This document shows, piece by piece, positions 46,987 to 56,033 of a stretch of 64,000 nt of DNA. The stretch's first letter is position 1; each line of letters starts with the position of its first letter. The DNA is from Oscillospiraceae bacterium (GTDB taxonomy: Bacteria; Bacillota_A; Clostridia; Oscillospirales; Oscillospiraceae). The notes under the pieces are model-generated. The model saw only the letters and a program-made list of their open reading frames with translations, made no database searches and was not told the DNA's origin. A program made the translations under genes and the position numbers. Location of the stretch: positions 62,001 to 126,000 of the forward strand of contig JAFUCD010000029.1 in assembly GCA_017459865.1 (NCBI GenBank), written 5' to 3'.

Positions 46987-48123
46987 ATGGAACTCTATTT
47001 TGACAATGCAGCAACGACGCGCGTCTGCCCGGAGGCGGCCGAAGCGGCGCTGAAGATGATGACGGAGGAATACGGCAACCCGAGCGCGACCTATACGCTC
47101 GGACGCAGCGCCAAGGCCTGTGTAGACCACGCCAGAAAGCAGATCGCCGATGCGCTCGGCTGCAGACCGGAGGAGCTGTATTTTACCTCTTGCGGCTCGG
47201 AGGGCGACAACTGGGCGCTGCTCTCCGGCGCGCGCATGATGCGGCGCAAGGGGATGCACATCATCAGCTCGCAGGTCGAGCACGACGCGGTGCGCCGCTC
47301 GCTGGACGCGCTGGAAAAGGAGGGCTATAAGATCACGCGCCTCGCCCCAAACACACAGGGCGGGATCGACCCGGAGCAGGTCGCGCAGGCGCTGCGCGCG
47401 GATACCATCCTTGTGAGTCTGATGATGGTGAACAACGAGACCGGCGCCGTGACGGACATCGCCGCCGTCGCGCGTATGCTGAAGAAGGCGGGCAGTCAGG
47501 CGCTGCTGCACACCGACGCGGTGCAGGCGTTTTTGAAGGTGCCGTTTCGCGCGGACAGACTGGGCGCCGATCTGATCACGATCAGCGGACACAAGATCCA
47601 CGCGCCGAAGGGCATCGGCGCGCTATATATCCGCAGCGGTCTGAAGCTGCCGCCCTATATCCTCGGCGGCGGTCAGGAGCGCGGCATGCGCGCCGGGACC
47701 GAGGCCACGCCGCAGATCGCCGCCTTCGGCGCGGCGGCTGAGATCGGCAAAGCGCGGATGGCTGACGCCCAGGCACACATGGCGCAGCTGCGCAAGCGTG
47801 CCGTGGCGCAGCTTTCCGCCTCGATCGACGATATCGTCTTCATTGGGGGCGGCGCGCCGCACATTCTGAGTCTCTCGCTGCCGGGATATCGGAGCGAGGT
47901 GCTGATGAACGACCTTGAATCCAGACAGATCTACACATCAAAAAGCTCCGCCTGCAAAAAGGGCGGACGGAGCCATGTGCTGGAGGCGATGGGTCTGCCG
48001 GCGCGCGTCATCGACGGGGCGCTGCGCATCAGCTTCTCCCGCGACACCACGCAGGAGGAGGTCGACGCGCTGTGCGCGGCGCTTGCCGACGCGCACGAGA
48101 GACTATTTCCCGCTCTCCGCTGA
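46987..48123 (+). CDS. Cysteine desulfurase (NifS/IscS family)
   Basis: A 378-residue class V PLP enzyme. It begins MELYFDNAATTRVCPEAAEA; the PLP lysine is in ITISGHKIHAPKG, and the persulfide cysteine is in YTSKSSACKKGG, in a short loop of the group I type. It supplies sulfur for Fe-S clusters or tRNA thiolation. Its neighbour mtaB needs both Fe-S clusters and sulfur. Its last 21 bases overlap the end of the convergent AI-2E permease gene. No iscU is adjacent, so the exact role (NifS, IscS or MnmA partner) is open. Confidence 0.92.
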   Translation: MELYFDNAATTRVCPEAAEAALKMMTEEYGNPSATYTLGRSAKACVDHARKQIADALGCRPEELYFTSCGSEGDNWALLSGARMMRRKGMHIISSQVEHDAVRRSLDALEKEGYKITRLAPNTQGGIDPEQVAQALRADTILVSLMMVNNETGAVTDIAAVARMLKKAGSQALLHTDAVQAFLKVPFRADRLGADLITISGHKIHAPKGIGALYIRSGLKLPPYILGGGQERGMRAGTEATPQIAAFGAAAEIGKARMADAQAHMAQLRKRAVAQLSASIDDIVFIGGGAPHILSLSLPGYRSEVLMNDLESRQIYTSKSSACKKGGRSHVLEAMGLPARVIDGALRISFSRDTTQEEVDALCAALADAHERLFPALR

Positions 48124-49389
48124 GGGCGGAGCGGCTTCCGCCGGAGTGGGATGCGCCGGGATCGGCTCCAGCGTTTCCGGATCGATCCCAAGAATATCGA
48201 CATAATCCGCGGTCTCGGTTGCGAGGCCGCGTTTTTTCAGCCGTCGGTCCACCAGCAGTCCGATGCCGGAGTACAGCACGGCGAACAGCGGCACCGCGAG
48301 GACCATGCCGATCACGCCGAACAGACCGCCGCCGAGCAAAATCGCGAACATGATCCAGAAGCCGTTGATGCCGATCGAGCTGCCGAGGATCTTCGGCCCG
48401 ATGATGTTGCCGTCGATCTGCTGCAGGATGATGATGAAGATCACATAAATCAGCGCCTTGGTCGGAGAGACCAGAAGGATGATCAGCGCCGTCGGGATGC
48501 CGCCGATAAAGGGACCGAAGACCGGGATGATATTCGTCACGCCGACCACAACGCTCACGAGCACGGTATACGGCATGTTCAGAATGCTGCACACGACATA
48601 GCACAGCACGCCGATGATCGCCGAATCGATGATCTTGCCGTTGATAAAGCCATTGAAGGCGCGGTCGGTAAAGCGCACGGCTGCGAGGATATTGTCCGTG
48701 CTCTTGACGGAGAACACGCTGTACAGGATCTTCTTGCACTTGGCGGAAAAGATCTCGATGTTGCCCAGGACATAGCACGCCACGACGAAGCCGACCAGGA
48801 TGTTCAAAATCGCGCGCAGCACGGAATAAAGGCCCGTGGACAGACTCGTGATGATCTTGCTCAGGTACGGCAGCACCGCGTTTCGCGCAAAATCCGCCAG
48901 ATTCTGCGACGCGTTGCCGGTGGCCTCCAGCAGGATCTGCTCAGCCTGCGGATAGTCCTTGAGGAAATTCGTGATCCAGTCGCTCACGGTCTGGTAATAC
49001 TGCGGCGAATTCGTCACGATGCTCTCGACGCTGTCATAGAGCTGCGGGACGACGAGATACACAAGCATGGCGACCAGCAGCAGCGCGACGACGATCGCGA
49101 TCAGGATCGACAGCGCTCGGGCAAGCCTGTGCAGGTCGCGCTTCGGAAAAAGCTTCTTCAGCAGCGGCCCCAGCGCCTTCTTCTGCAGGATCTTCACGCT
49201 CGGCCAGAGCAGATACGCGATCACGAGTCCCCAGATGATCGGGCTGAGGATGCCGGTGATTGTGCGGACTGTGGCGACGAATGCCTGCCCGTTCGTCAGC
49301 AGCATATAGAACGCCAACGACGCCGCGATCACGAGGAACGCGGTGACGCCCCACTTAAAATATTCACTCTTGGAGAAAAAGCGTTTCAT
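48103..49389 (-). CDS. AI-2E family transporter (YdiK/PerM-like permease)
   Basis: A 428-residue membrane protein with about eight helices. The central and C-terminal region has the family pattern VGVTNIIPVFGPFIGGIPTALIILL and LGGGLFGVIGMVLAVPLFAVLY. The C-terminal tail after the last helix is proline- and alanine-rich. Some members export quorum signal AI-2, while others are Na+/H+ antiporters, so the function is not fixed. GGGAG lies six bases before the ATG. Confidence 0.88.
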   Translation of the reverse strand: MKRFFSKSEYFKWGVTAFLVIAASLAFYMLLTNGQAFVATVRTITGILSPIIWGLVIAYLLWPSVKILQKKALGPLLKKLFPKRDLHRLARALSILIAIVVALLLVAMLVYLVVPQLYDSVESIVTNSPQYYQTVSDWITNFLKDYPQAEQILLEATGNASQNLADFARNAVLPYLSKIITSLSTGLYSVLRAILNILVGFVVACYVLGNIEIFSAKCKKILYSVFSVKSTDNILAAVRFTDRAFNGFINGKIIDSAIIGVLCYVVCSILNMPYTVLVSVVVGVTNIIPVFGPFIGGIPTALIILLVSPTKALIYVIFIIILQQIDGNIIGPKILGSSIGINGFWIMFAILLGGGLFGVIGMVLAVPLFAVLYSGIGLLVDRRLKKRGLATETADYVDILGIDPETLEPIPAHPTPAEAAPPSAESGK

Positions 49390-49575
49390 AGCAGCTCCCA
49401 GGATTCAGAATGCTTCGGATCATTTCTGTTAGTATTGTCTTATTGTACTCTTTTCAACCGTGACACGTCAACCGAAACCGACATATTTTTGCACGTTCTT
49501 TTCCGAAAAACACGGCTATCACACCCGGCGCCGTCATATCTTTTTATAAAGCTTGCTTGAAAGGATGACGATAGC

Positions 49576-50703
49576 ATGAAACAAATTTTGTCGATCGGGC
49601 TGGCGGTGCTGCTGCTTCTGACACCGGTCATGGCCGTGGACGAACCGCAGCAGGACTCGATGCAGCTATCCTCTGACGCCGCGATCCTCATGGAACAGCA
49701 GACCGGGACCGTCCTATATGAGAAAAACGCGCACGAACACCTCTCCCCGGCGAGCGTGACAAAGGTCATGACCATCCTGCTCATCGCAGAGCAGATCGAC
49801 AGCGGCGCGCTGCAGCGCTCCGATCCCGTGACAGCCAGCGCGACGGCGGCGGCGATGGGCGGCAGCCAGATCTATCTGGAGGCGGGCGAGAGCATGACCG
49901 TGGATGAGATGCTCAAGTGCATCGTGGTCGCCTCGGCAAACGACTGCGCCGTCGCCATGGCGGAGCATCTCTCCGGCACGGAGAGCGCCTTCGTCGAGCG
50001 CATGAACGCGCGCGCCGCCGAGCTGGGGCTGCAGGACACGCACTTCGTCAACTGCACGGGACTGACCGACGACGACGCGCACTATACATCCGCTTATGAC
50101 ATCGCGGTCATGACCCGGGAGGTCATGCGTCACGAATGGCTGCAGGACTTTACCACGATCTGGACCGACACCATCCGCGGCGGGGAATTCGGTCTGACGA
50201 ACACCAACAAGCTCGTGCGCAGCTTCGACGGCACGATCGGACTCAAGACCGGCTTCACGCAAAAGGCCATGTACTGTCTCTCGGCCGTAGCCGAGCGGGG
50301 CGGCGACCGGTTCATCGCCGTCGTGCTGCACGCGCCGGACTCCAAGCAGCGCTTTGCCGACGCGCAGGCGATGCTGAGCTATGCCTTCGCGGGATACACC
50401 GTCTATGATCCCGCCGCGGACACCCTGCTCCCACCCGTTCGGATCACGCTCGGCACCGCAGAGTGCATCCAGCCCGTGACAGCGGAGCAGACCGCCCGCG
50501 TCACGCCGAAGGACCAGACGCTCACCAGCCGCTGCGCGCTGCCGGAGTCGATCCGCGCGCCGATCGCGGCGGGCCAGCAGATCGGCACGCTGGAGCTTTG
50601 CAGCGGCGACGAGGTCATCGAGCAGATCCCGATCCTCTCGCCGGAGGATGTGCCGCAGATCACGCGCATCGCGCTGTGGAAAAACCTGCTCGGCAGTCTC
50701 TGA
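49576..50703 (+). CDS. D-alanyl-D-alanine carboxypeptidase (DacF-like PBP)
   Basis: A 375-residue class A low-molecular-weight penicillin-binding protein. A signal peptide covers residues 1-21. Active-site motifs are SPASVTKVMT (SxxK), VVASANDCAVAM (SxN) and IGLKTGFT (KTG). A C-terminal PBP5-like beta domain follows. It trims the terminal D-Ala of peptidoglycan stem peptides. DacF-type enzymes act in the forespore cortex, but a vegetative DacA role is equally possible. AAGGA lies 11 bases upstream. Confidence 0.92.
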   Translation: MKQILSIGLAVLLLLTPVMAVDEPQQDSMQLSSDAAILMEQQTGTVLYEKNAHEHLSPASVTKVMTILLIAEQIDSGALQRSDPVTASATAAAMGGSQIYLEAGESMTVDEMLKCIVVASANDCAVAMAEHLSGTESAFVERMNARAAELGLQDTHFVNCTGLTDDDAHYTSAYDIAVMTREVMRHEWLQDFTTIWTDTIRGGEFGLTNTNKLVRSFDGTIGLKTGFTQKAMYCLSAVAERGGDRFIAVVLHAPDSKQRFADAQAMLSYAFAGYTVYDPAADTLLPPVRITLGTAECIQPVTAEQTARVTPKDQTLTSRCALPESIRAPIAAGQQIGTLELCSGDEVIEQIPILSPEDVPQITRIALWKNLLGSL

Positions 50704-50737
50704 GCGCGGGAAAATTCCGCTGATATGCAAAATATGG

Positions 50738-50765
50738 TTGCGAAAATCCCGGATTGATGTATACT
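50738..50765 (+). promoter_or_regulatory. pgi promoter
   Basis: TTGCGA (50738-50743), 16 bases, TATACT (50760-50765). Confidence 0.6.
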
Positions 50766-50844
50766 GTAATCAGATAGATATTGGATATATCTGTACGGGC
50801 AACGACCGTTGCTCCGAATTCACAAATGAGAGAGGGTATACAAT

Positions 50845-52125
50845 ATGTTGAAAGTTGATCTTTCCGGCGCTTCTTCCTTCTTCGACGCTGCCGGTCCCGA
50901 CTTCGCGGCTGCAGCCTCGGCGCACCGCACGCTGGCCGAGCGCTCCGGCGCAGGCTCTGATTTCACCGGCTGGCTCGACCTGCCGCAGAAGGTAAAAGCC
51001 GGCGAGCTCCGTCAGGTGCTGTCCGCCGCCTCCCATATCCGCGGTCGCTCCGAGACGCTGGTCGTCGTCGGTATCGGCGGCTCCTATCTCGGCGCCAAGG
51101 GCGCGATCGAGCTGCTGCGTCCCCGTCCGCAGAGCGGCGACCCCAAGATCATTTTTGCCGGCAACTCCATGTCCCCCGATTCCCTGATGGGATTGCTCGA
51201 GGAGCTGGGTGAGACGGATTTCGATATCAACGTCATCTCCAAGTCCGGCACCACGCTGGAGCCGGCGCTGGCGTTCCGGATGTTCCGCGGTCTGCTCGAG
51301 GCGAAGTACGGTCCCGAAAAGGCGAAAAAGCGCATCATCGCCACGACCGACGCCAGACGCGGCGTGCTCAAGACGATGGCGGACGAAGAGGGCTGGGAGA
51401 CCTTCGTTGTCCCCGACGACGTCGGCGGGCGCTACAGCGTGCTCTCCCCCGTCGGCCTTCTGCCGATGGCGGCCGCGGGCATCGACGTCTCGGTCGTGAT
51501 CAACGCGGCGATCGAGGCCTTTGCGGCGATGGATCAGCGCTCCCCCGAGAACCCCGCCTGGCAGTACGCCGCCGCGCGTCAGCACCTGTATCGTCTCGGC
51601 AAGTCCATCGAGATCCTCGCCTGCTACGAGCCCTCCTTCCGCTTCATGGCGGAGTGGTGGAAGCAGCTCTACGGCGAGAGCGAGGGCAAGAACGGCATCG
51701 GCATCTACCCCGCCAGCGTGGAATATAACGCCGACCTCCACTCCATGGGTCAGTATGTGCAGGACGGTCCGCGCACGCTGATGGAGACGGTCGTCACCTT
51801 CGAAAACCCGCTCAACGAATTCACGGTCCCCTTCGCGATGGGCGATCCCGATCAGCTCAACTACCTCGCCGGGCGCAAGCTCAGCGACATCAGCCGCGTT
51901 GCGCAGGAGGCTGTCAAGGCCGCGCATATCTCCGGCGGCGTACCGAATCTGGAGGTCAAGGTCGAAAAGCGCGATGAGGTCGGCTTTGCGCAGCTGGTCG
52001 CGTTCTTCGAGCTTGCCTGCGGCATCTCCGGCTACATGTCCGGCGTCAACCCGTTTGACCAGCCCGGCGTCGAAGCCTACAAGAAGAACATGTTCCGTCT
52101 GCTGGAGAAGCCCGGCGCCGTCTGA
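50845..52125 (+). CDS. pgi: Glucose-6-phosphate isomerase
   Basis: A 426-residue PGI of the short bacterial type. SIS-domain motifs are VVVGIGGSYLGAKGAIEL and VISKSGTTLEPALAFR. The PGI signature is NGIGIYPASVEYNADLHSMGQYVQDG in outline, with the catalytic Glu and His nearby. It interconverts glucose 6-phosphate and fructose 6-phosphate. GAGAGGG precedes the ATG. It appears to be a single-gene unit. Confidence 0.95.
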   Translation: MLKVDLSGASSFFDAAGPDFAAAASAHRTLAERSGAGSDFTGWLDLPQKVKAGELRQVLSAASHIRGRSETLVVVGIGGSYLGAKGAIELLRPRPQSGDPKIIFAGNSMSPDSLMGLLEELGETDFDINVISKSGTTLEPALAFRMFRGLLEAKYGPEKAKKRIIATTDARRGVLKTMADEEGWETFVVPDDVGGRYSVLSPVGLLPMAAAGIDVSVVINAAIEAFAAMDQRSPENPAWQYAAARQHLYRLGKSIEILACYEPSFRFMAEWWKQLYGESEGKNGIGIYPASVEYNADLHSMGQYVQDGPRTLMETVVTFENPLNEFTVPFAMGDPDQLNYLAGRKLSDISRVAQEAVKAAHISGGVPNLEVKVEKRDEVGFAQLVAFFELACGISGYMSGVNPFDQPGVEAYKKNMFRLLEKPGAV

Positions 52126-52183
52126 TCCGGTCCTCTTTTCAGACTGCTCCGCCGCGATTTGTCTGTAAAAAATTCTTTTGGAG

Positions 52184-52212
52184 TTGCGCCGCGGCGAAAA
52201 ACGTGGTAATCT
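52184..52212 (+). promoter_or_regulatory. Promoter of the P-loop gene at 52260
   Basis: TTGCGC (52184-52189), 17 bases, TAATCT (52207-52212). Confidence 0.5.
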
Positions 52213-52259
52213 AATGATGGGCATCCGCCCAACCATTTACCAAGGAGTGTGAACAACAA

Positions 52260-52673
52260 ATGGTTCAAGTCATCATGGGTCTCAAAGGTTCCGGCAAGAC
52301 CAAGCGTCTTGTGGAAATGGTCTCCAGCGCCCTCGAAACCGAGTCCGGTTCCATCGTCTGCATCGAAAAGGATAAGAAGCTCACCTACGATATCCCCTAT
52401 CAGGCGCGCCTGATCTACGCCAGCGACTATTCGATCGGTACTGTTGAATTCTTCAAAGGTCTGCTCAGCGGACTCCACGCCGGAAACTATGATATCACCC
52501 ATGTGTTCATTGACAACTTCGTCAAGATGGTCAAGAATATTTCCGAAGCGGAGATCGCCGAATTCCTTGCCTGGCTGAACGCCTTCTCTCAGAAAGAAAA
52601 CGTCACCTTCACGGTCAGCATGACGCTCGACCCCAAAACCGCCTGCGAGGAGATCAAGCAGTACGCGATCTGA
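52260..52673 (+). CDS. Small P-loop protein of unknown function
   Basis: A 137-residue protein with an N-terminal Walker A (MGLKGSGKTKRLVEM) and a possible Walker B (ITHVFIDNFVKMV). The length allows only a minimal nucleotide-binding fold with no partner domain. AAGGAG lies 12 bases before the ATG, and a promoter and terminator frame the gene alone. Similar short ATP-binding proteins appear in Oscillospiraceae, as far as I recall. Substrate and role are unknown. Confidence 0.75.
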   Translation: MVQVIMGLKGSGKTKRLVEMVSSALETESGSIVCIEKDKKLTYDIPYQARLIYASDYSIGTVEFFKGLLSGLHAGNYDITHVFIDNFVKMVKNISEAEIAEFLAWLNAFSQKENVTFTVSMTLDPKTACEEIKQYAI

Positions 52674-52690
52674 AGCAAGCACGGATCAAC

Positions 52691-52723
52691 ACAGCCACCC
52701 GTTCATTTCGGGTGGCTGTTTTT
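52691..52723 (+). terminator. Terminator after the P-loop gene
   Basis: An 11-bp stem ACAGCCACCCG / CGGGTGGCTGT followed by a T-run. A TATAAT at 52837-52842 is the only promoter element seen before the next gene. Confidence 0.8.
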
Positions 52724-52892
52724 CATAAGCTCATTTCTATTTTTTTAAATTCTTTCGTGAAATATGCACAAAATTTGGGCAATATTTTTTCGTGCACAGG
52801 AGATCGATTTTAAGACCATTCAGAATCATTCTGTTGTATAATACAATATTGAGGGGTCTCCCCTCGCAAAACTAACTACATGGAGGGATATC

Positions 52893-55313
52893 ATGAAGCA
52901 CACGAAAAAACTGCTGGCGGTTCTGCTGGTGCTGTGCATGGTCTTTGCGCTGACCTGTACTGCATTCGCAGACGGCGAAAAGGACATGGCCGGCAAGATC
53001 GTGATCCTGCATTCCAATGACGTCCACGGCGCGCTGGAAGGCTATGCAAAGATCGCGGGCTTGCGTGACGAATACGTCGCCAGAGGCGCCGAAGTCCTCT
53101 TGGTCGACGCCGGCGACTATATCCAGGGCACGCCCTATGTGAGCGTCTCCAAGGGGCAGACCGCCATTCAGATGATGAACGCCGCGGGATATGACTATGC
53201 CACGGTCGGCAACCATGAATTCGACTTCGGCTATGAAAACCTCGTCAGCATCCTGAAGGACGCCAATTTCAAGCTCCTCTGCAGCGACGTCATGAAGGAC
53301 GGCAAGAGTGCGTTCGACAGTACCGCGATCGTCGAAAAGGGCGGCGTGAAGATCGGCCTGTTCGGTCTGGAGACGCCGGAGACCTACACGAAGGTCAACC
53401 CCGCGCTCATTCAGGGTATCAGCTTCCCGCAGGGCGATGAGCTGTATGCCAACGCCCAGGCGCAGATAGACGCGCTCAAGGCGCAGGGCGCCGACGTGAT
53501 CATCTGCCTGAGCCATCTCGGCGTGGACGCGGAGAGCGAGCCGAACCGCTCTGTCGACGTCTTTGCCAAGACCACCGGCATCGACATGATGCTCGACGGT
53601 CACTCCCACACCGTTATGACTGCCGGTGAGGGCGGCGAGCCCATCCAGTCCACCGGCACGAAGTTTGCCAACGTCGGCGTTGTCGTCATCGACGGCTCCA
53701 CCAAGAAGATCGTGGAGAACAAGCTCGTCGCGGCGGAAGACATCACCGACAGCGAAGAAGTGCTCGCCGAGGCCAAGAAGATCGAGGCCGAGGTCGACGC
53801 GCAGTATGGCTCCACGTTTGCCAAGAGTGAAGTTGAGCTCAACGGCGAGAAGGCGCCCGGCAACCGCAACATGGAGACCAACCTCGGCGACCTGATCACG
53901 GACTCCATGGTCTGGAGCGTTATCGGCGCCGGCAGCATTGCCGTTCCGGATGAAAACGTCGTTGCCATCACGAACGGCGGCGGCATCCGCGCCTGGATCC
54001 ACGCGGGCGACATCTCGATGAAGGACGTCAACACCGTTCTCCCATTCGGCAACACGATTGCGGTCGTCTATGTCAAGGGCACCGAGCTGCTCGAAGCACT
54101 CGAGGCATCGACCTATTCCACGCCGGGCGCTGTGGGCGGCTTCCCGCAGATCTCCGGCATGAGCATCACGATCAACACCGACAACGCGTATGATCAGGGC
54201 GAGCAGTATCCGGATTCCACATATTATGGTCCCAAGAGCATCACGCGCGTGACCATTGACGACATCAACGGCAGAGCGTATGATCCCGACGCGACCTACG
54301 CGGTCATAACGAACAACTTCTGCGCCGCCGGCGGCGACACGTATTATGCGTTCAAGGCCGCGAGCGACCAGTTCGACACCAACATCCCGCTCGATGAGGC
54401 GCTGATGCAGTACATCAAGGAAGAGCTCAACGCCGTGATCGGCGAGGAATACGCTGAGCCGCAGGGCCGCATCTTCATCGGCAGCGCCGAAGAGATTGCC
54501 GACCGCGACGCAAACGCGCTCTACGAGGCCGCCAAAGATCTGCGTGACGCCAAGGACGCGCTGACCGAGGAGTCCTTCAAGGCGCTGGACGACGCGCTCA
54601 AGGAGTTCGAGGACGCGGAGACGGCTGCCGACCGTATCGCCGCCGCGGAGAAGATCAAGGACGCGCTGCGCGGTCTTGAATTCGTTCCCAACGACTTCAC
54701 CGACGTCCCCGAGGACGCCTGGTACGCGCCCGCCGTCGACTATGTCGAGGCCACCGGTCTGATGGCCGGCATCGGCGACAACAAGTTCGATCCGCAGGGC
54801 AAGATGACCCGCGGCATGCTCGTGACCGTGCTCTATCGCATGGAGGGTGAGCCGGACGTCAGCGGCATCGAGACCACCTTCACCGACGTTCCCGCTGACA
54901 AGTGGTACGCCGACGCCGTCGCCTGGGCATTCGACAACGGCATCGTCAAGGGCATGGATGAGAAGACCTTCGCGCCCGACAACCCCGTGACCCGCGAGCA
55001 GATGGCTGCGATCCTCATGCGCTACTACGGCGTGAACACCGACGTGAGCGATGAGATGCTGCCAGATCTGAAGGCTGCTCTCGCCGAGGTCTTTACCGAC
55101 GCCGACAGCGTCAGCAACTGGGCGACACTCGCCGTTTGCGCCTGTGTCGAATCCGGGCTGATGAAGGGCGACGCCGCCGGAACGTTCCGTCCGACCGACA
55201 CGATGTCCCGCGCCGAGTGTGCACAGATCCTGAAGAACATGTTCGACGTGGCGATCGACCAGTTGGCCGGTCCGGCTCCGGAGACCCCTGCGCAGGTCCC
55301 TGAAGCCGCATAA
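52893..55313 (+). CDS. Surface 5'-nucleotidase/UshA-like phosphoesterase with SLH domains
   Basis: An 806-residue exported enzyme. Residues 1-27 are a signal peptide ending CTAFA. The metallophosphatase domain has ILHSNDVHGALEG, VDAGDYIQGTPYV, VGNHEFDFGYE and DGHSHT metal ligands. The 5'-nucleotidase C-terminal domain follows (NLGDLITDSMVWS, NGGGIRAWIHAGDIS). A helical linker of FIVAR type covers about residues 540-600. Three SLH repeats at the end (FTDVPEDAWYAPAVDYVEATGLM and later copies) anchor it to the wall. It releases phosphate and nucleosides from external nucleotides. GGAGG precedes the ATG. Confidence 0.94.
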   Translation: MKHTKKLLAVLLVLCMVFALTCTAFADGEKDMAGKIVILHSNDVHGALEGYAKIAGLRDEYVARGAEVLLVDAGDYIQGTPYVSVSKGQTAIQMMNAAGYDYATVGNHEFDFGYENLVSILKDANFKLLCSDVMKDGKSAFDSTAIVEKGGVKIGLFGLETPETYTKVNPALIQGISFPQGDELYANAQAQIDALKAQGADVIICLSHLGVDAESEPNRSVDVFAKTTGIDMMLDGHSHTVMTAGEGGEPIQSTGTKFANVGVVVIDGSTKKIVENKLVAAEDITDSEEVLAEAKKIEAEVDAQYGSTFAKSEVELNGEKAPGNRNMETNLGDLITDSMVWSVIGAGSIAVPDENVVAITNGGGIRAWIHAGDISMKDVNTVLPFGNTIAVVYVKGTELLEALEASTYSTPGAVGGFPQISGMSITINTDNAYDQGEQYPDSTYYGPKSITRVTIDDINGRAYDPDATYAVITNNFCAAGGDTYYAFKAASDQFDTNIPLDEALMQYIKEELNAVIGEEYAEPQGRIFIGSAEEIADRDANALYEAAKDLRDAKDALTEESFKALDDALKEFEDAETAADRIAAAEKIKDALRGLEFVPNDFTDVPEDAWYAPAVDYVEATGLMAGIGDNKFDPQGKMTRGMLVTVLYRMEGEPDVSGIETTFTDVPADKWYADAVAWAFDNGIVKGMDEKTFAPDNPVTREQMAAILMRYYGVNTDVSDEMLPDLKAALAEVFTDADSVSNWATLAVCACVESGLMKGDAAGTFRPTDTMSRAECAQILKNMFDVAIDQLAGPAPETPAQVPEAA

Positions 55314-55332
55314 GCAGAGAACCCATATCATC

Positions 55333-55362
55333 AAAAAGAGACCGCCTCGGCGGTCTCTTTTT
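55333..55362. terminator. Bidirectional terminator between the nucleotidase and rqcP genes
   Basis: A perfect 14-bp stem AAAAAGAGACCGCC / GGCGGTCTCTTTTT with a 2-base loop. Confidence 0.8.
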
Positions 55363-55365
55363 GGG

Positions 55366-55608
55366 TTATGACAGCTCCTTATACAGCGCGGCTGCGGCGT
55401 CCTTTTTGACGGTCTCCTCGACCGCGAGCACCTGCACGCGCACGGTGCGCTGCCCGAAGGCGATGGCGATCTCGTCGCCGACCTTCACATCATACGACGC
55501 CTTGGCGGTCTTGCCGTTTACGGTGATCCGCCCGCCGCCACAGGCCTCGTTGGCGACCGTGCGGCGCTTGATGAGGCGTGACACTTTGAGATATTTATCC
55601 AGTCGCAT
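55366..55608 (-). CDS. rqcP: S4-domain RNA-binding protein RqcP
   Basis: An 80-residue protein made of one S4 domain: MRLDKYLKVSRLIKRRTVANEACGGGRITVNGK in outline. Size and sequence match RqcP (YabO), which binds stalled 50S-peptidyl-tRNA complexes and helps RqcH add alanine tails. It lies after hup and mazG on the same strand, the usual Firmicute neighbourhood. AAGGA precedes the ATG. Confidence 0.92.
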   Translation of the reverse strand: MRLDKYLKVSRLIKRRTVANEACGGGRITVNGKTAKASYDVKVGDEIAIAFGQRTVRVQVLAVEETVKKDAAAALYKELS

Positions 55609-55624
55609 ACGATCATTCCTTTCA

Positions 55625-55654
55625 CAAAAAACCGGGTGCCTTGCACCCGGTTTT
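55625..55654 (-). terminator. Terminator between hup and rqcP
   Basis: A stem ACCGGGTGC / GCACCCGGT with T-runs, so part of the hup transcript should end before rqcP. Confidence 0.75.
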
Positions 55655-55672
55655 GATGTTTCCGAAACTGGA

Positions 55673-55948
55673 TTACTTCGCGACGGTGTCCTTCAGAGCC
55701 TTGCCGGCCTTGAACAGGGGAACGCGGGTCGCGGGGATCTCGACCTCTTCCTTGGTGCGGGGGTTGCGGCCCATGCGGGCAGCGCGCTCTTTGACGTCAA
55801 AAGCGCCGAAGCCAACCAGAGAGACCTTCTCGCCGGCCTCGAGAGCGGCGGTGATAGTGTCAAACGTGGCATTGACGGCCTTCTCGGCGTCCTTCTTGGA
55901 CAGCCCGGCGACCTCAGCGACAGTCGCGATCAGTTCGGTTTTATTCAT
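55673..55948 (-). CDS. hup: HU-family DNA-binding protein
   Basis: A 91-residue histone-like protein. [27 protein letters not shown] in outline, the [22 protein letters not shown] beta arm with the conserved RNPxT, and [11 protein letters not shown] at the end are all typical. It bends and compacts DNA as a dimer. AGGAGG lies before the ATG. The terminator just downstream suggests strong independent expression. Confidence 0.96.
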   Translation of the reverse strand: MNKTELIATVAEVAGLSKKDAEKAVNATFDTITAALEAGEKVSLVGFGAFDVKERAARMGRNPRTKEEVEIPATRVPLFKAGKALKDTVAK

Positions 55949-56033
55949 GGTTTATTCCTCCTAAAGTGTTTGGCATTTGCCTCTTTATATAGAATCTGTG
56001 CAAATGGATCGGCACAGACTTCCATGCGGATCG

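Noticed and set aside
52872..55334. An 820-codon minus-strand ORF opposite the SLH 5'-nucleotidase
   Set aside because: It is the mirror frame of a well-supported exported enzyme and has no motifs of its own.
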